This document shows positions 33,904 to 47,746 of a stretch of 64,000 nucleotides of DNA, one piece after another. How positions within the stretch are numbered: the stretch's first letter is position 1; each line of letters begins with the position of its first letter. The DNA is from Desarmillaria ectypa. Lineage: Eukaryota; Basidiomycota; Agaricomycetes; Agaricales; Physalacriaceae. Below the pieces are notes generated by a model. It was given only the letters and a program-made list of their open reading frames with translations, was not told the origin of the DNA and made no database searches. The DNA is taken from contig JAUDYN010000003.1 of assembly GCA_030407005.1 (NCBI GenBank), positions 1 through 64,000 on the forward strand, given 5' to 3'. A program made the position numbers and the translations under genes.

Positions 33904-36900
33904 GGCGTGGCCAGCCAGTTTTCAAACGAAAAGGACGAAGCGGGTGGCATATTGCTCATATTTAAAACGGAAGAGATGTACGGTCTCGGAGGAGGAGTAA
34001 ATCTAAGGACGTGATCTAACGTGATCTCAGGACGTGGCTGCATTTCCGCTTAGAGACAAACAGGGGATCCGTCGAGGGTCACCACGGCTTGGGTCACCCC
34101 CAATTTGGAACCAGAGCGCCTCACCACTTATTCTTTTTTCCAATCAAATTCCATCAAATTCCGTCAAATCCTAAATTCATCCTCAACAATTCAGATACTT
34201 AAGTATTTACACGTGACTCGGCATTATCGGCAGAGGGGACTCCCCAGGGATTCCCCATAGCCTTACCCTTAATTCATGTCATGGTCGCTCCTTTTATGGA
34301 CTTCTTGTCCTCTTATTCTCCCACGCTCCTATTATTTTTACATTTTCAATTCCTTTTTTATTCCCTTTTCTTTTCTTTTGCCTTCCTCTCGCCATCTCCC
34401 CATTTGGCATGCTCGTCGTCGTCCTGTTCACCTCCGAATATACGCTCATCAGCCTCATCTTCTCTTCCTCTTCCTGTTGCTCATTGACACACGTCCTTTC
34501 CGGGTTTGTCCCCGTTTTCGTGGTTCGTCCCTATCCACAGCCGTAAATTCGTCTAGATCTCCCCCTCCCTCCGCGAGATTTCATCCGGATCTTGTCTTGT
34601 TTTGCTCCTATGTTTTGATAATACACCCAAACCTTTTGTATTTCATCAGCTGCGCCAGTGTAAGGCGCGATCATTCGTGGCGCACCTACTACTAATCCCA
34701 CCGTAATTTATTTTATTTTTTTTACCTCTTTCCAATTCTTATCAGTAGCCTAAAAGCCCAGACATTCTCGTATTTCCTACGAACCTCCCCCTACGCTTTC
34801 GGATAAAGCCAGTGTTCTTTTTCAGTACAGTCACAATCCGTCAACGTAACAGCACCTTGATTACACCTTGATTTCTGCCTTCAATCTGATTCATACTACT
34901 TTCTTTCAACCCGAGGACCATCAAACGCTACGCCGTCACTACGCACAAATTCTACGCCGAAATCGTGTCAGCTAACTCCGTTTACGGTCAGGGGTGATCT
35001 CTGCGGTCCCAGCCCGTAAGACATCTCAACTTGTCGTGGAGTACGAAAGGGTTGGCCTCCTAATCTTCGTCTATCATTCTCTGCATTCATTCCAATTAAG
35101 CCGCTACCCCGCTTCATCCCGAAGCCTACAATTTTCCGGCCATCCCTTAATCTTCTAACATCTGCACAGCTTGTACACACGGCAAAGTAAAAAAAAAACA
35201 ACTCGGCATTCTCCCGCACTGGCCCTGTTCGTCTTGCTGCTGTCAGATGGTGGCACAGAGCAATAGCTTCGAACAAAATACGCTGACTCAACGCTGTATT
35301 TTTTTTTCTCACATCGGCCGTAATATAAACGACAAGATGTGTGGTGTTTATTCAGCGGAAGGTGTATACTTCCGCGATCTAATCTATCCTTGCAATATCA
35401 ATGTCTCCCACCCTCAATCAGACCATCGCAAGAACGTCCCATGCAACCCGGAGAGTTGGAAAGACGCGGTGCATTCCATACCAACGAAAACAGCGCGGCG
35501 CACATCAGCTTTGAAGGCACTTTGCCATGGCGCCGAAGAGAAGACCAACTTCTACCAAGTAGGTAAGTAAGAGTTGAAAAAGTTTGTATCAACCGGTGCC
35601 GTCCTCGGTAAACACCGCTCACTATTCGGCGGACGATGAAAAAAAAAAAAAAGGTTCGAGAGGGAGAATCATTCAACGAGGACGAGCTACTTGGGATTCA
35701 CACTACCACAAGAAGCGTCGGCCCGATGGTTTTATCCCTGACTTCTACTATTTTTTAAAAAATTATTTATGAAGCCAAATACCTCGTTAAGGTATGGACC
35801 TGAGATTATGTAGTGTCAATTTTTAAAAAATGATGCAGGGCTCATTATACGTTGTCCCAGAGTCATATTAATCTGGATGTCTCTCATGGTCGTAGTGTTG
35901 CTAGCCTAGGGAATGTGCGCCCTTCGCTATTACTTGGGATCGGATTCCATATAATATACATAAACTCGCTTTTCCCCAGTCGGGCGACAATGACCTGATC
36001 GCCGCCACAATCGATGATATATTGGCCTACGGAACGGAGTTTGAAAATTCCCAGTTAAGATACCGTGCTTAATTTTCAGTTAACCGTGCCCAGATCCCTA
36101 CACCCTGATCTTCTACTAGAAGATTGGGTTGTACACCGCATGGGTGCTGTGTACACTAAGCGTTGTTATATAGGACTAAACGCTGGGTTCTTTTGGAGAA
36201 TCGACAATTTGGGACTATCAATGGTCGCTCTATCAAAAGGCGCTTCCGGGAAGCTAAGAGGGTGGAAGAAAGGATTATCATAAACTGTCGGTTGGGGCAA
36301 AATGGTTCAGTGGGTCGATGTGCAGGTATTGCGACGCTTCCGTGGACCGGTGGGACGACCTCATGGGTTTGATTTACTGTTTGACGGGACCGAGCGTGGG
36401 CGAGTAGTGTTACCCTTATGGGAGGGCTCGGGTGACGAGACTACCAAACTGTACAATTGCATTTTCAGAGAACCAACAACAGAAGCCGGGAAGGAAACCA
36501 AGCCAGTGTAAGGGGCCGAGCCAAAATGAAAAGGTCAATGTCAAGGCACAAATACAGAACGGATGCGATCTGTGAAACGAAGGAAAGCCCAGACAAGCTT
36601 CAAATACTTGAGCATATACGTAGCACATAGAAAACGGCATGTCTTGCCATACATGGATTGATAGCAACTGAGTTCCAAGGAAAACGTAGCATCAGAGCAA
36701 CATGCGTATGGTACCATCGAATTTTCGAACAAATGGAATATATATATATCGAAATGCGTCCGGTTCTTATATGATTGTGATGAATGTTGATGGTCGAAAA
36801 GTCGATTCTTATTTTTTTTCACGCTCCGTGTGTTTATTTACATGGGACTGATCATCAATGAGGACCCATCACCCACTACCACCACCCGGCACCGCGAAAC

Positions 36901-37812
36901 GCGAAGGACCGTTCGTATTCGATGCTGCCATTCAGTCGAACCCGACGCACGCCCGAGCCATGGCCCATCAAACCATCAAAAATTGTATGCCCTATTCTGG
37001 CCCCGCGATGGAATACAGAGTAGGAAGGGTTAGACTGGATGGGAAGGAGGACGTAAGTTAAGGAACGAGCGGGGGGAAAGACAAATGGGTCATTACTACG
37101 CTTCCTTCCTTGGTAACGTACGAATTCAAACGTTAACTTACGAAGGTGTGGCTTCCACGTGGTGGGGGTTAGACGTCTGAGTATAACAGCGTTCAACAGC
37201 CGGACCGAATAGCCGTGAGCTCTGCCAAAGTGCCTATGGCTTAAGTAGTGCGAAGAACGAAACGAAACGTGATGGATGTTAGTGCTGTACAAGTCAAAGT
37301 TGCTGTCCTTGTGCATTTTGAACGGTTTCCGGTACTATCCCCACGCATATTGCTATTCAAGGGTACTTGATATTATTTTCTCCAGGGGCATGTATACAAC
37401 AGATATCCTTCAATCACTGTGATCCCCTCCTGCAGAACCCCGGTGTCAGTTACTGCCTAATACCCGGTTTCTAGGGCTGCATTGGGATGCAGCTCGGATG
37501 GACGTCAATGTGATAGTACGTACAAGCGAAGCGTCATCAGTCCAAGAACTGTCCGATGCACCTGCGACATGCAGCCACTGCGTAAAATGTAAGAACCGCT
37601 GCCCCCGCAACGTCGTTGCAGCCCAAGTCCTGGGGTCAATTTTTTGAATGGATCTTCTCAATCGTACGTGTCAGCCACAAACCCAAAAATTCATCTCCGA
37701 CTAAACGATGCACGCTAAAGATTGCCGGATATACTAAAAAGCAATTAAGACGTGAAAAGAACAAACGAGTATGTGTCCATTGAGATAATCGTAACACCGA
37801 ATAAGACCGTGA
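33904..37812. other. Long intergenic region with pyrimidine-rich tract
   Basis: The cyclin 5' flank, followed at 34280-34660 by a strongly T/C-rich plus-strand tract of the kind seen in fungal promoters and 5' leaders. No gene with recognisable domains follows it before CHS7. Frames of 60-140 codons in this region are low-complexity or have no motif. A-runs occur at about 35190 and 35640. Confidence 0.45.
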
Positions 37813-39075
37813 TCAATACCCTCCTCCCGCTGGCGGATACCCTCCTCTGTTATACCCGCCTCTTTGTTGATACAGCTGAGCACCGCTCACTCCGCCGACT
37901 AGGGATGCTGGCTTGCCGGCACCATACCCATTATTATTGTTGTATCCTCCGTGGTAGTTACTGCCGCCGTCTTCTTCAGAGTAATCTCCGCCGGGTGCGG
38001 ACGCATTTGAAGACCCAGGATAGCTAGATGAGAGAAGAGGGTCCTTGACCTCCCACACGGCCTGCTTGGAGCCCACTGAGAATTCAAGATCTTCGCGCTG
38101 TTGAATAGAGTTAAGCGATCAACAGACAACGAGGTACAGTAGGTCGTTCTTACCGTTATACTATCCCAGTATTTGTACACCATCATCACGCTGAGCAAAA
38201 CGCACAGCTCGGAGAAGAAAAGTCCATCAATGTAATGCTTGATGGCATCACATATGGTTGTGCTAAAAGCAAAGAGTATGACCATGCCTATGACCCAGAA
38301 GCTGGTGCCGAATACGATGTCACCAATCGGCCATCGGTCCTCAAGCGTGCGGAATACTAGAACCAGCTGGGAAATGATGTAGATCGCCACACATATAACT
38401 GGCCACAGGATGTAGATGATCCATAAGGGAAGTGTTTTGCTGTAAGAGAAGGAAGCGAAGGATTTGAAGGTAGCGATTGCGATGAAGAAGGCAACGCCGA
38501 AAACGACGAGACAGGATATGCGAAGGAACCACAATGAAAGGGGAGTTCCGTCTTCAGCGAACTGGAAGCCGACAAAGGCGTTGATTAGGATACAACAGTA
38601 AGCGGAGGCGACAAGCCCTGTGTATACAGCAGCGAACCACTGCACAAATGGGTAAGCAATATAAATAAATTACACAGCACCGATGTGTACGCACTGCATA
38701 TACCGTATTCGATGTCGGTATAATGCCCGAATCCAAGAATATGCCCAACAGCTGTATAACGGCATACATCCAGAAGAAAAGGACAATTTCCTTTCTCCCA
38801 ACTGCGGTGTATTTACTGCGAATGTGGTAAATCATAATGGCAGTCATGATGATGGCGACGATGTGAATGAAAGACGTCGCTAGATGCCACTGTCAGGGGG
38901 ATATACAGCACAAAGGGTAGATGAACTGACATGGCTGGAAGATAAGGGTCCCTCCAACGTCCACATTGCGACTATAACATGTCGGTACGATTCCTTGGTC
39001 AGTGCCGACTAGTGGGCATATAATGAGCGCTGCTGTCTCGCATAAGGAATCAAAAGACCCGAATTTGAGTCCCAT
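37813..39075 (-). CDS. CHS7: Chitin synthase export chaperone Chs7
   Basis: ER multi-pass chaperone that lets class IV chitin synthase (Chs3) leave the ER. Four exons on the minus strand give 366 residues: 39075-38931, 38879-38695, 38639-38154 and 38097-37813. Diagnostic blocks are [72 protein letters not shown], then [60 protein letters not shown] and [14 protein letters not shown]. About seven hydrophobic helices are visible. The C-terminal cytosolic tail (last 50 residues) is rich in Gly, Tyr and Asn, with [13 protein letters not shown] repeats, as in other basidiomycete members. Confidence 0.96.
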
Positions 39076-42000
39076 CCCTGGATGGAGAGAGAATCACTAA
39101 GAGAAGACAGTAAGCTATGAAGATGACAGGATTGTCGAGGGCCGAAAGGAGTGGAAAGGCAAGCTCGACGTTCGTTGTGGGCGTTGTCACCGTTGATGGA
39201 GTTGTGACGAACGTGACGGTCTCTATTTGCCAATATTTTCTTTCGGCGTTGTTGCCGCCGGCAACGCTGCTTCGACAAAACCTGTTTATGGCAATGCAGC
39301 GCTCACGCTGCTGTGAATCGGGATCAACGCTTAAGAGGAATCTTTCCAGGCACTTGTTGAGTGCTAAAATATCGGATGAATACAGCGTGGTTCTTATTTT
39401 TGCTAAGCGCTCAAGAACAGGTGAGTATGTCGTCTCGAACCGGTTAATGCTGAAATCCAACCCGGACTTGGGGACTCGGGCCAGCGTTCCTGGGCCTTGG
39501 TGGATTAATCAATGGGTCTCGGAACGAAATCTTGTGGCTTTGTTGTTGAGGTTTCAACTTTCGAGAAAGATGCTGATTTAGTGTTGTGATGAGTCCACAG
39601 ATAATTCTCCTTGAATACTATCTTACGTACCACCGAGCCCTGAGCCCTGAGCACTGTACAATAATACCACTCTTTAGATAGGTGTACGGCAAACTGTTTC
39701 CGCGAGTGAACACTGACAAACCATTGATGAGGAGTGGTGGAGGACGAGTGAACGTGATTTGGTGATCAGCAACAATACAGTAGAATAAGTTTGTAAGATG
39801 ACTACAACAGCTCCTATTTCTGTTTCTGATAGAATCATACATATCACTTCGATTTTTTCAATCCAAACGTCATGAACAGCTGGAGCACCAATCGGTCAAG
39901 AAAGTTACAGAAAGCTATAGCGGTGGTACTACTCTGAGGAAACGTTTTCGTGCAAGGAGGCCGTCAAAGGGCCTATGTTGTCGAATGGCTACCTTTATCG
40001 CGGTATCGCAACTTCCAAATTGATCAAACACTGTACGAACAAACAATTCAGATTTCCTAAGGGAGGTGCGCTTTCAACGAAGGTAAAGCTTGTTAGTGAT
40101 GGTTTGCGTAGCACCAAGTAGTCCCGAAATGTGATCAATGATTCAATTACTGGGGTCGGCCTCGGCTTTCATATTGTCCGCTACAACACTTGGTAATAGG
40201 ACTAATACCCAAATAACGGTTAATAGTGGATCCAAGGTCTTGTCCATGTCAAGGTTGCCTCTCCCGCAACATGATAGTAATTCTTAGAAAACCCACTAAT
40301 AGGGGATCTCCGGAGATGTATTAGTGCCAAGTTCCACGAAATCCAAAGAAACCGAGGTGCACAGAGCAACACCCACGGAATGAGAGTTTCCGACCATGCG
40401 AGCCGTGCTCAACGTGGGAAGGCATGACCGAATCCAGCCATTTGGATTTCATCCAGCTTGCCGACATTTCGGAGTTCGTCCTGCCGGTCATCGTTGGGAC
40501 GTTGAGCGCGAGGGAAATACCGCGTATTTCTTTCCTCCATGCCTGGGCTCTGATGTACAGCTTATAGAGTTTCCTTCAGAATCTTCAGTTCGGCTCTTGT
40601 CAAGGTTCAGCCACACCTGCTTTTACGGTACGTTTTCGTAACTCTGTACTAGGGTCACCTACGAATTAGCTGGTAATGCAATGCTTGGGGGATTGCGGAT
40701 CATGCGGTTCAACGTCGAAAATGCGCTTATCTGCAAAAATGGCTTGCTCCGTGCATTTATTGAATGTCTACTCGGGTGTGGAGGACTTGTCAACTGCTAT
40801 TCTTGATCGATTCTTATATATATAGTAGGTTTCCTGCCAAATCCTTTCATAGGTATATCACAGCGCTGGCATCCAGGATTTTATGTTGGTTGTCCCCCAT
40901 CCGCATGGCATATTTTTGAAATCATCGACAACAGTGTTGCGACCAGCGGCATCTTGAAGTAAGTCTCACCATTTCGAAGCTGACTATTATTGCGCTGTTA
41001 TCGTGGGCCTTTGTTAGCATCATATTGTGGCTCTTCCGTCTATGCACGATCTTCATTTGTCAATCTGTTGTACCTTTACTGGATTCTTGTCGATCCACCC
41101 TGACCTGAAAGTGACGATATCAATGGTCTCCATAGGCGTTGTCTGGTGGCGCCTACTGTTCGCTTGTGGAGAAACGCGTAATATATCTCGTCAAATGGAC
41201 TCTTATCGTCTCTTGATAACTCCAAAGGGGCAATCATATTCTTGATTCGTTCTTGTTGATCCGGAGTTCAAGCGTCCGACGTCACTCGTACTTAACGTAC
41301 TTTACATGGCGCCTAACTCCTCTGACTGTGACCCATATGTCTCTGGAACGGCGACCGAAAGATTGAAGTCTGGCGATGTGTCACATCCACGGATTGCTAA
41401 CAAGAGTTTGGACTTCTGAAATAGAATTATCTAAAGGAGGTGGACGGCGGTCACCGTGCTCTCCACATGCAGCTGATGTGTACGCAATGAAATATCGGAT
41501 GATATTTACCTGAATATTAACAATAATGCGAGCACGCGTCAGGGTGCTCCGGTTAGCATTGTGCGTGTCGTCACCGGCGCCGACGAGTCGATGGCTGTCG
41601 CCCTTATCGATATCGACTCTCTTTCATCAACTCTCACAGAGGCTCTTAGAGTCCGCTTACGACCGGTCGGCCAGTGAGAGGTGAGAACTCGGATTAGAAT
41701 CTTCTGACTCCTTCTTATCGTACGTCGGGTTCAAAGACACATAATTCGAATTTAGCGCGGTGCTCTCAAATACCATCGTGCTGTCCATTAGGACACCTTC
41801 TTGGACTCGGCGTCGACGGATGAAGGCTTTCTCCATCCTATTGGATAGTTTCAGCAAGGCTGTACATCCTCAACTCCGAATAAGTCTAGACACTACGTAC
41901 TTTGCGGTGTGAACGAACGTTTAGCTATGCATGGTTCCGGAAGCTGATGTTCGTGCCTTTTGGACATCCAACTGGCATGGCTTACCCTTTAACTTCAAGT

Positions 42001-42689
42001 CGAATAGACTGGTGAGAACAACCTTCATACTTGGCCCAAAAGAATGACTTCATCCTTTATAAAGACCATACACCCAGCATGATTCGTTAGTAATGGCAGC
42101 AGGTGTGTCGCAAGCATTGATAACCAAATGGATCCAGCGCTGTGATGAGACTGATACGTGCAACAAGCGACGAAACAGTAGCGAGGTGTTTGCACGGCGG
42201 ATCAACAGGACGTACATAAGACTCGTTGCCAAAACTTTTGAGCACGACCCATTCCTAGGAACAAGTGGACGATGCCGGCATAACAGAAATATGGAGAACA
42301 AGATGCCGGGACTTAACATTCGTTTTCCACCGATAAGAATCAGGTGTACTTAGTAGCGACCTGTGCTTCCAGTGCTTCTGTAGCGATGCTCTTGGCGTAA
42401 AAATTTGCACGAGAATGTACTACATACCCATGAAGTCGACGAGAGATGACGATGAGTGCCGATGAGGACGGTGACATCAATTGAAAGCAATGGATGTCGA
42501 GAGCAATGAGGCTTCAACGTAACATTCATTGTCCTTCGCGGGCGGCATTATTACCACCGCAAATTTGAGAGAGATGACATCAGCAGCCACGCGACTTCCG
42601 AACCACGTCCATGCTCGAGGCCGACGTCCTGTATCGTCGGCTAATACGGCTTCGTTCCTTCTACTTCCACCACCACCATCTCTGTCGCC
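39076..42689. other. Intergenic between CHS7 and the transporter
   Basis: The CHS7 5' flank and unique sequence. Two open stretches (about 40385-40560 and 41000-41245) have somewhat coding-like composition, but neither start, splice sites nor motif could be established. Confidence 0.35.
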
Positions 42690-45600
42690 ATGGTTGCGCG
42701 GCAGATATCTACGGTAAAGGCGGCGACGTGGCTGAAGGCGACCTTCAAGTCCAGAAGGACCGTCAAGACTTGGGTTCGGTGCTGCATTTCGCTCGCCATT
42801 TCGTTGATCTACCTCTGTGCTACCGAGACTTCGAATGCTGAGGGACAGGCGGCGTTCTTTGCTTCGTGCGTCTCGCGTTCATTTTGCGCGGCATGATCCT
42901 GATGTTCGGCAAATTGTTTCATAGGATCCTGGCAGTTATTCTACCGCCGTCTTTCGCGCTATCGATGTTTCTGTTTGTATCGGCCACGCTCATAATAGGT
43001 TTTTAGCCTTCTTCTTGTTCGCGGATGTTCCTGACAGTGGCTAGGTATGCTTTTCGGTTGGGCGTGGGGCTGCGCCGCCATGGCATCTGCTCTTTCGGTT
43101 CGTGACCAAGCTCGATTGGCGCGGCAAGTTCAGGCTCTGCAGTCTTCGTTGGTTCCTTGAAGTAGTTTTTACCTAAGTTGAGGCTCATATTAAGCATACA
43201 GCGGCACCCCCACGGCGCTTCAATTCCAAAGTGCCATATTCCACGGCCAGTTTCTTGATCCTCGGTAAGCGATCTCATCGATATTTGTGCCTTCTGCTCA
43301 ACTTTATCGTGCAGGTCTTCGGCCGTGTTCGGTGCTTTCTTCTTCATTGGGACCTTCTTTCTGTCGACCGTTGTCGCATACAGGCCAAAGCTTGCTCTTT
43401 TCAGTATATTCGGCACCATTGTCTTGGATGTCATGTGTGTTTATGGTCCTGGTTAGTTGATAATCGTAACCATTCTACACGTCGGATTCATTCAGGTGCC
43501 TAGCTTTTCCGGTGTCTCAGTATACTCTTGCCAAACTGTTTCTGATACCTAGTGGCTTTTATCTCGCGACTGCTATCGCATGCCTCATCTTCATCTTTCC
43601 AGAATCTCTGAATCATGTTTGGCTGTGAGTACTATATATTAACGCTAAATATCAATTAAATATTGGTATCCAGGAGCTTACTTGGTGGCGGCATGCTTAA
43701 AGTTTGTTTTCCGGTTTGCTTGGTCTTGACTTCGTACTTAACCGTGTGTCTACAGCCCGTCCTTGACATCATCGATCTTCAAGCTGAAACCCTGCAGGCG
43801 GATATCTCGGACCACACGGCAATTGAAGCGCTAATTCAGCGAGGGAAAATGTACCGTACATTATTAGTTGCAGGATTTCAAGCTCTGCAGGGTCAAATTG
43901 CTCTCATTGATCTCGAGAGCTCGATGGGAAGGCTAGGTGCTGCGGATTTGAAGCAGGTGAACAAGGAATTGAAGACGTTGACGAACCGGACAGCGTGAGC
44001 GATTTCTTTTGATGTGTGACAGGAGATGATATTTTACACCATCGCAGTGGATTATTGGCGTTCCAGACTGCGGTAGACGATTTGCTTGTTGCACATGCCA
44101 AAGCTGGCTATGATGAAGATCCGAAGTCTAACGGGGCAACCATGAACCGGTCAATCTTACTATTGCGAGATATGAGGGCTCGGGAAGTGAAGCATGGCCA
44201 CGATCTGGAGACTTTGGTTCCGTTACTGTCTAATGCGTCCAAGTCCCTTAACGGTGATTGTTCGGAAACTGTCAAGATGATCATGTCGTGGTTCCAAGAC
44301 TGCAATAGTGCAAGGTGGACGTGGTTGTTCAGTAAGCTGTCTTCCGAAAAGATTCAGCAAAGACAGCAGGGTCTAGTTGATCAGTTGAATGTTATCAAGA
44401 AATCATTGGACCACTTCCGTAATGTCGAACGTGTCCAACTCATCAAGCCATTTGAACGATTTTTCGATCCAGTCACCGGTCGACCACTTGTCTCAGTTGA
44501 GGAAAATGCGGGTACCTCGGGCTTCTCTGTGAGGTGCGTGGTTACCAGATGTGCCTGGATGCTCTATACATGCTCATCAATACCGATTGGGGTGTTTGTT
44601 ACTTGTAAAGGTCGCTGTTTATATGTTTCGTGTTCTGTGACACCCTGGAGGCCTTTGCGGATTCCCTCATCAAGCTGCTGGCCCTGATTGTCCATCTTGA
44701 TGATAAGCGGCCGAAGACTAGGCTGTGGATGCCCATAGGGTTCGGAAGCGTTGGGGGCAAAGTCAAAGGAACCGGCGGAACAAATAAGAATGTTTCGCCG
44801 TTCGCGATGGGGGCGCCCACCGATCCGTTCAAATTCGATGAGATTCTAGCCGAATCTCAGGATACGCTCAAGGCTGAAGACGAGAAGGCTGAAATGGAGA
44901 CAGGGGTGGTCCGACGTCGTCAGTTGATATTTTCCCTAATGAGGCTGATTGATACCGATGCTTGCATGTGTATAGCCCGAGATCCTGATGCACTTCCGCC
45001 TAAATCTGCCCTTGAGAAGTTCTCTCTCAAGTTAGCCTCGGCTGTCAGGTTTCTCTGGTCTCCTCAGGGTGTATATGCGATGAGATATGCCCTTGTGTCC
45101 ATAGCACTCTGGATTCCGTCTGTTTGTTCCTCAAGCGCGTGGTTCGTGTATGAATATTGGGGGCTTTGGGCGCTGATTATGGCTCAGGTGGATTTGTTTT
45201 ACCTTTCTGTTCACTACTGTATACTGATATGTGGTCATTCATAGATCGGTCTAGCTGTATTTGCGGGGGATCAGGTATCCTTCTATGACTTATGAACGGG
45301 GGGTTTGAGCTATTCTGATTGCTTCCTCTAGATATATAGCTATGGTGTTCGGTTAATCGGGACTGGCATCGGTTTACTCAGTAAGCTCGTCGGTTCTGGT
45401 TTAGTCCTTTGTTGATGCAAGAAATAGATGGTCTTGTGGCGTGGTATATCGGTGCTGCCCAGGGGAATGGTAACCCTTACGGCGTCGTTATAATCACGGT
45501 GTGTATTGCTCGTCTTTGTCTTATTGCGTATGATAACTCAAACCCTGGACTTCAAATTGTAGACAGTCTTAACAGCACCCTTTATGTTGAAGAGCATCAC

Positions 45601-47242
45601 ATGTCGTCCCAGTGACAAAGTTTTCTGGAGTATGATCGGAGTAACGACTGTGTTTGGTGAGCCAAGATAGCTGGGTTTAGAACGAACATCGTGTAAACCT
45701 GTTTTCCCTAGTTGTCGGGTACAGTTGGGTCGATGCCCATGAGGTCATGCTGGTCAACACTGGAATAGGGATCGATATCGCATGGAAGCGAGCGTGAGTC
45801 TGTTATGCCAGGCCCAGTTCTTGTTACTCACTCTTTTAATCTTAGTCTGCTTATCATCATAGGGTTTACCGCTGGGGTACGCGATCTATAATTGCTTCGG
45901 TTTCTATGCACCTGCCTAATATAGCCTCCGTCAATGACTAGTTCATCGTGATGATTGTACCTAGGCTGACATCTTCTCGTGTCTTCGTTCGTCGGTCCCT
46001 AGCTGCCATTACAGATGAACTAGGTCACATATTTGCCTCGGAAGTCGAGGCCTTCCTAGCGGAAGAGCGCAAGACTCGGCTTAATGACGACGTAGAGAAA
46101 CGTCATAGGAATGGATCTAATAATGTCTCAACAAAGGAGGAGCGCATCCGGATGTTCATACCTAGGATGTTTGCGATTGCTGTACGTTCTGCTCTTTCGG
46201 TGCCTGTGTTCATGAGGTTCACGCGCTGCAGACTCGACTACAAGAGCTACAGCCAAGGCTGACTGCGGCAAAATGGGAACCCCAGGTTAGGGGCCAGTGG
46301 CCGTATGAGCAGTACACATTATTGCATTCGAAACTGTATGATTTCTTCCGTCCTTTTTGACCCGAGCCTGAGGATTTAATATACTTAAACCATACAGAAC
46401 GCGGCTTCTTTCGACGTTGAACCTTCTCGTGGGAGCCTTGTCAAGAATGGACAAACGATGGTGTGGCATTCTCGTGCATCATGTTTGTAGTGTTCTATGT
46501 TGTATATTGTTTCCGTTCATTATTGATCTTCACTGTAGACCCCATTTATGAATCCCAGCTTCGTGTGTTCTTTCACCCGCAGTCATCTGTTTCAATGGGG
46601 TTAACTCAGAATGCGCAGCTCTCTGACGTCTTTACAAAAATCTCCGTCATCTCCAGCTGCCTTTCCGGTGCTCGTCCTTTGCCTCCCGCATTCCTTAGCT
46701 TGAAGGATCGGATCATCTATCACGAGCGTCGTTCGAAGGCTATTCGGCATAAACATGCCCAGATGCAAGAGGAGGAAAAGGATGACTCCGATTCTTCCGA
46801 TTCCGACGTAGATGACTCTACTGACCATGTACCGGAAAAGGTGGACGGCACTAAGATTGGTACCAAAGAGTTGACACTACGGCTTCTCATGGTGAGATCT
46901 TTATGGTTTACGTCACTGATATGTACCAATCATCATGCGTAGGATCCTCATCTTCCGGCGCATTCCACGGGTGAGTAATTCGATTCGCTGCGGTCATATG
47001 TTAGTTTTGAATGTGTCTGTCGTTTACAGCTGTAATTGCGCTTTCCTCCGTCATAACTGTGAGTTCCGGGCTTTGTGATGGTCCATGACGTTGACTCCTT
47101 TGGCTTTGGGGGGAAATAGCTTCTGGATGATATTTCAGGTATCATTAAGGATCTATGTGGCGAGACTTCCTTTGCTAGTTTGGATACGTTGCATCATCGT
47201 TTCTTCACTTTTGAGGAGGAGGCACTGGGACGTACCGTTTAG
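42690..47242 (+). CDS. ArAE_2 / DUF2421 multi-pass membrane transporter
   Basis: Large fungal membrane protein of the aromatic-acid-exporter-like group: an N-terminal 6-TM domain (PF10337 type), a second FUSC-like TM block, and a C-terminal DUF2421 (PF10334 type). The substrate is unknown. The start at 42690 gives VARQISTVKAATWLKATF. The first TM block includes ILAVILPPSFALSMFLFVSA, MLFGWAWGCAAMASALSVRD, SSAVFGAFFFIGTFFLSTVV and LFLIPSGFYLATAIACLIF, ending in PESLNHVWL. A long helical soluble part follows (KMYRTLLVAGFQALQGQI through RPKTRLWMPIGFG). The second TM block has ALEKFSLKLASAVRFLWSPQ, WGLWALIMAQ and LLIGLVAWYIGAAQGNGN. DUF2421 includes RLQELQPRLTAAKWEPQ and GRQWPYEQYT-like sequence. 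Many introns of 45-70 bases; it ends TAG 47242. Confidence 0.88.
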
Positions 47243-47746
47243 GGCATAATCAGGTACTGCGGTGTGGGACATACACATTGATCATGGTACGTGAGAGGTT
47301 GGGCATTGTCGAATAAGTATAGTATCCTCGTATTTTTACCGTGTAGCCTTTATGAGATCGTTCGATGACACGTATACGATAGTTAACTCTAGGGCTGGGG
47401 CCACAAGCTGCGGACACTTGACAGGGAGCTGGCCTGAAATAGGAACTCGAGCGATGCTCAAGCTGGTTCACGTCTAAGTTAAAACATGGCCGAACAATGT
47501 ACAATCAAGCACCTTTGCTTGTATGGGTGTTCTTTGGTATCACTATTAGGTCTGGTATGTGCTCTATCAATCCAAATCCACCACAGCCCAGTCTCTCCAT
47601 AGGCCGCCTCCTTCGAAACGCGCGAGCACTGCCACTTGCCAAGATTACTTCTTTATGACCGTGTAAATAAGACTACAGTTTAAGCGTACGATGCGGGATG
47701 CGGAGGAGTAATGATTACAAACATACATACAATCACGAGAGAAAAA

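Noticed and set aside
34276..34695. 139-codon plus-strand frame, rich in Leu, Phe and Ser
   Set aside because: It is a translation of a pyrimidine-rich tract, with no start context, splice sites or motif; it is more likely promoter or leader sequence.
39117..39581. 154-codon plus-strand frame opposite the CHS7 5' flank
   Set aside because: It overlaps the CHS7 upstream region and has no recognisable domain; likely chance.
40385..40640. Coding-like stretch with a segment around FVLPVIVGTLSAREIPRI
   Set aside because: Two frames are equally open, and no start, splice site or family could be established.
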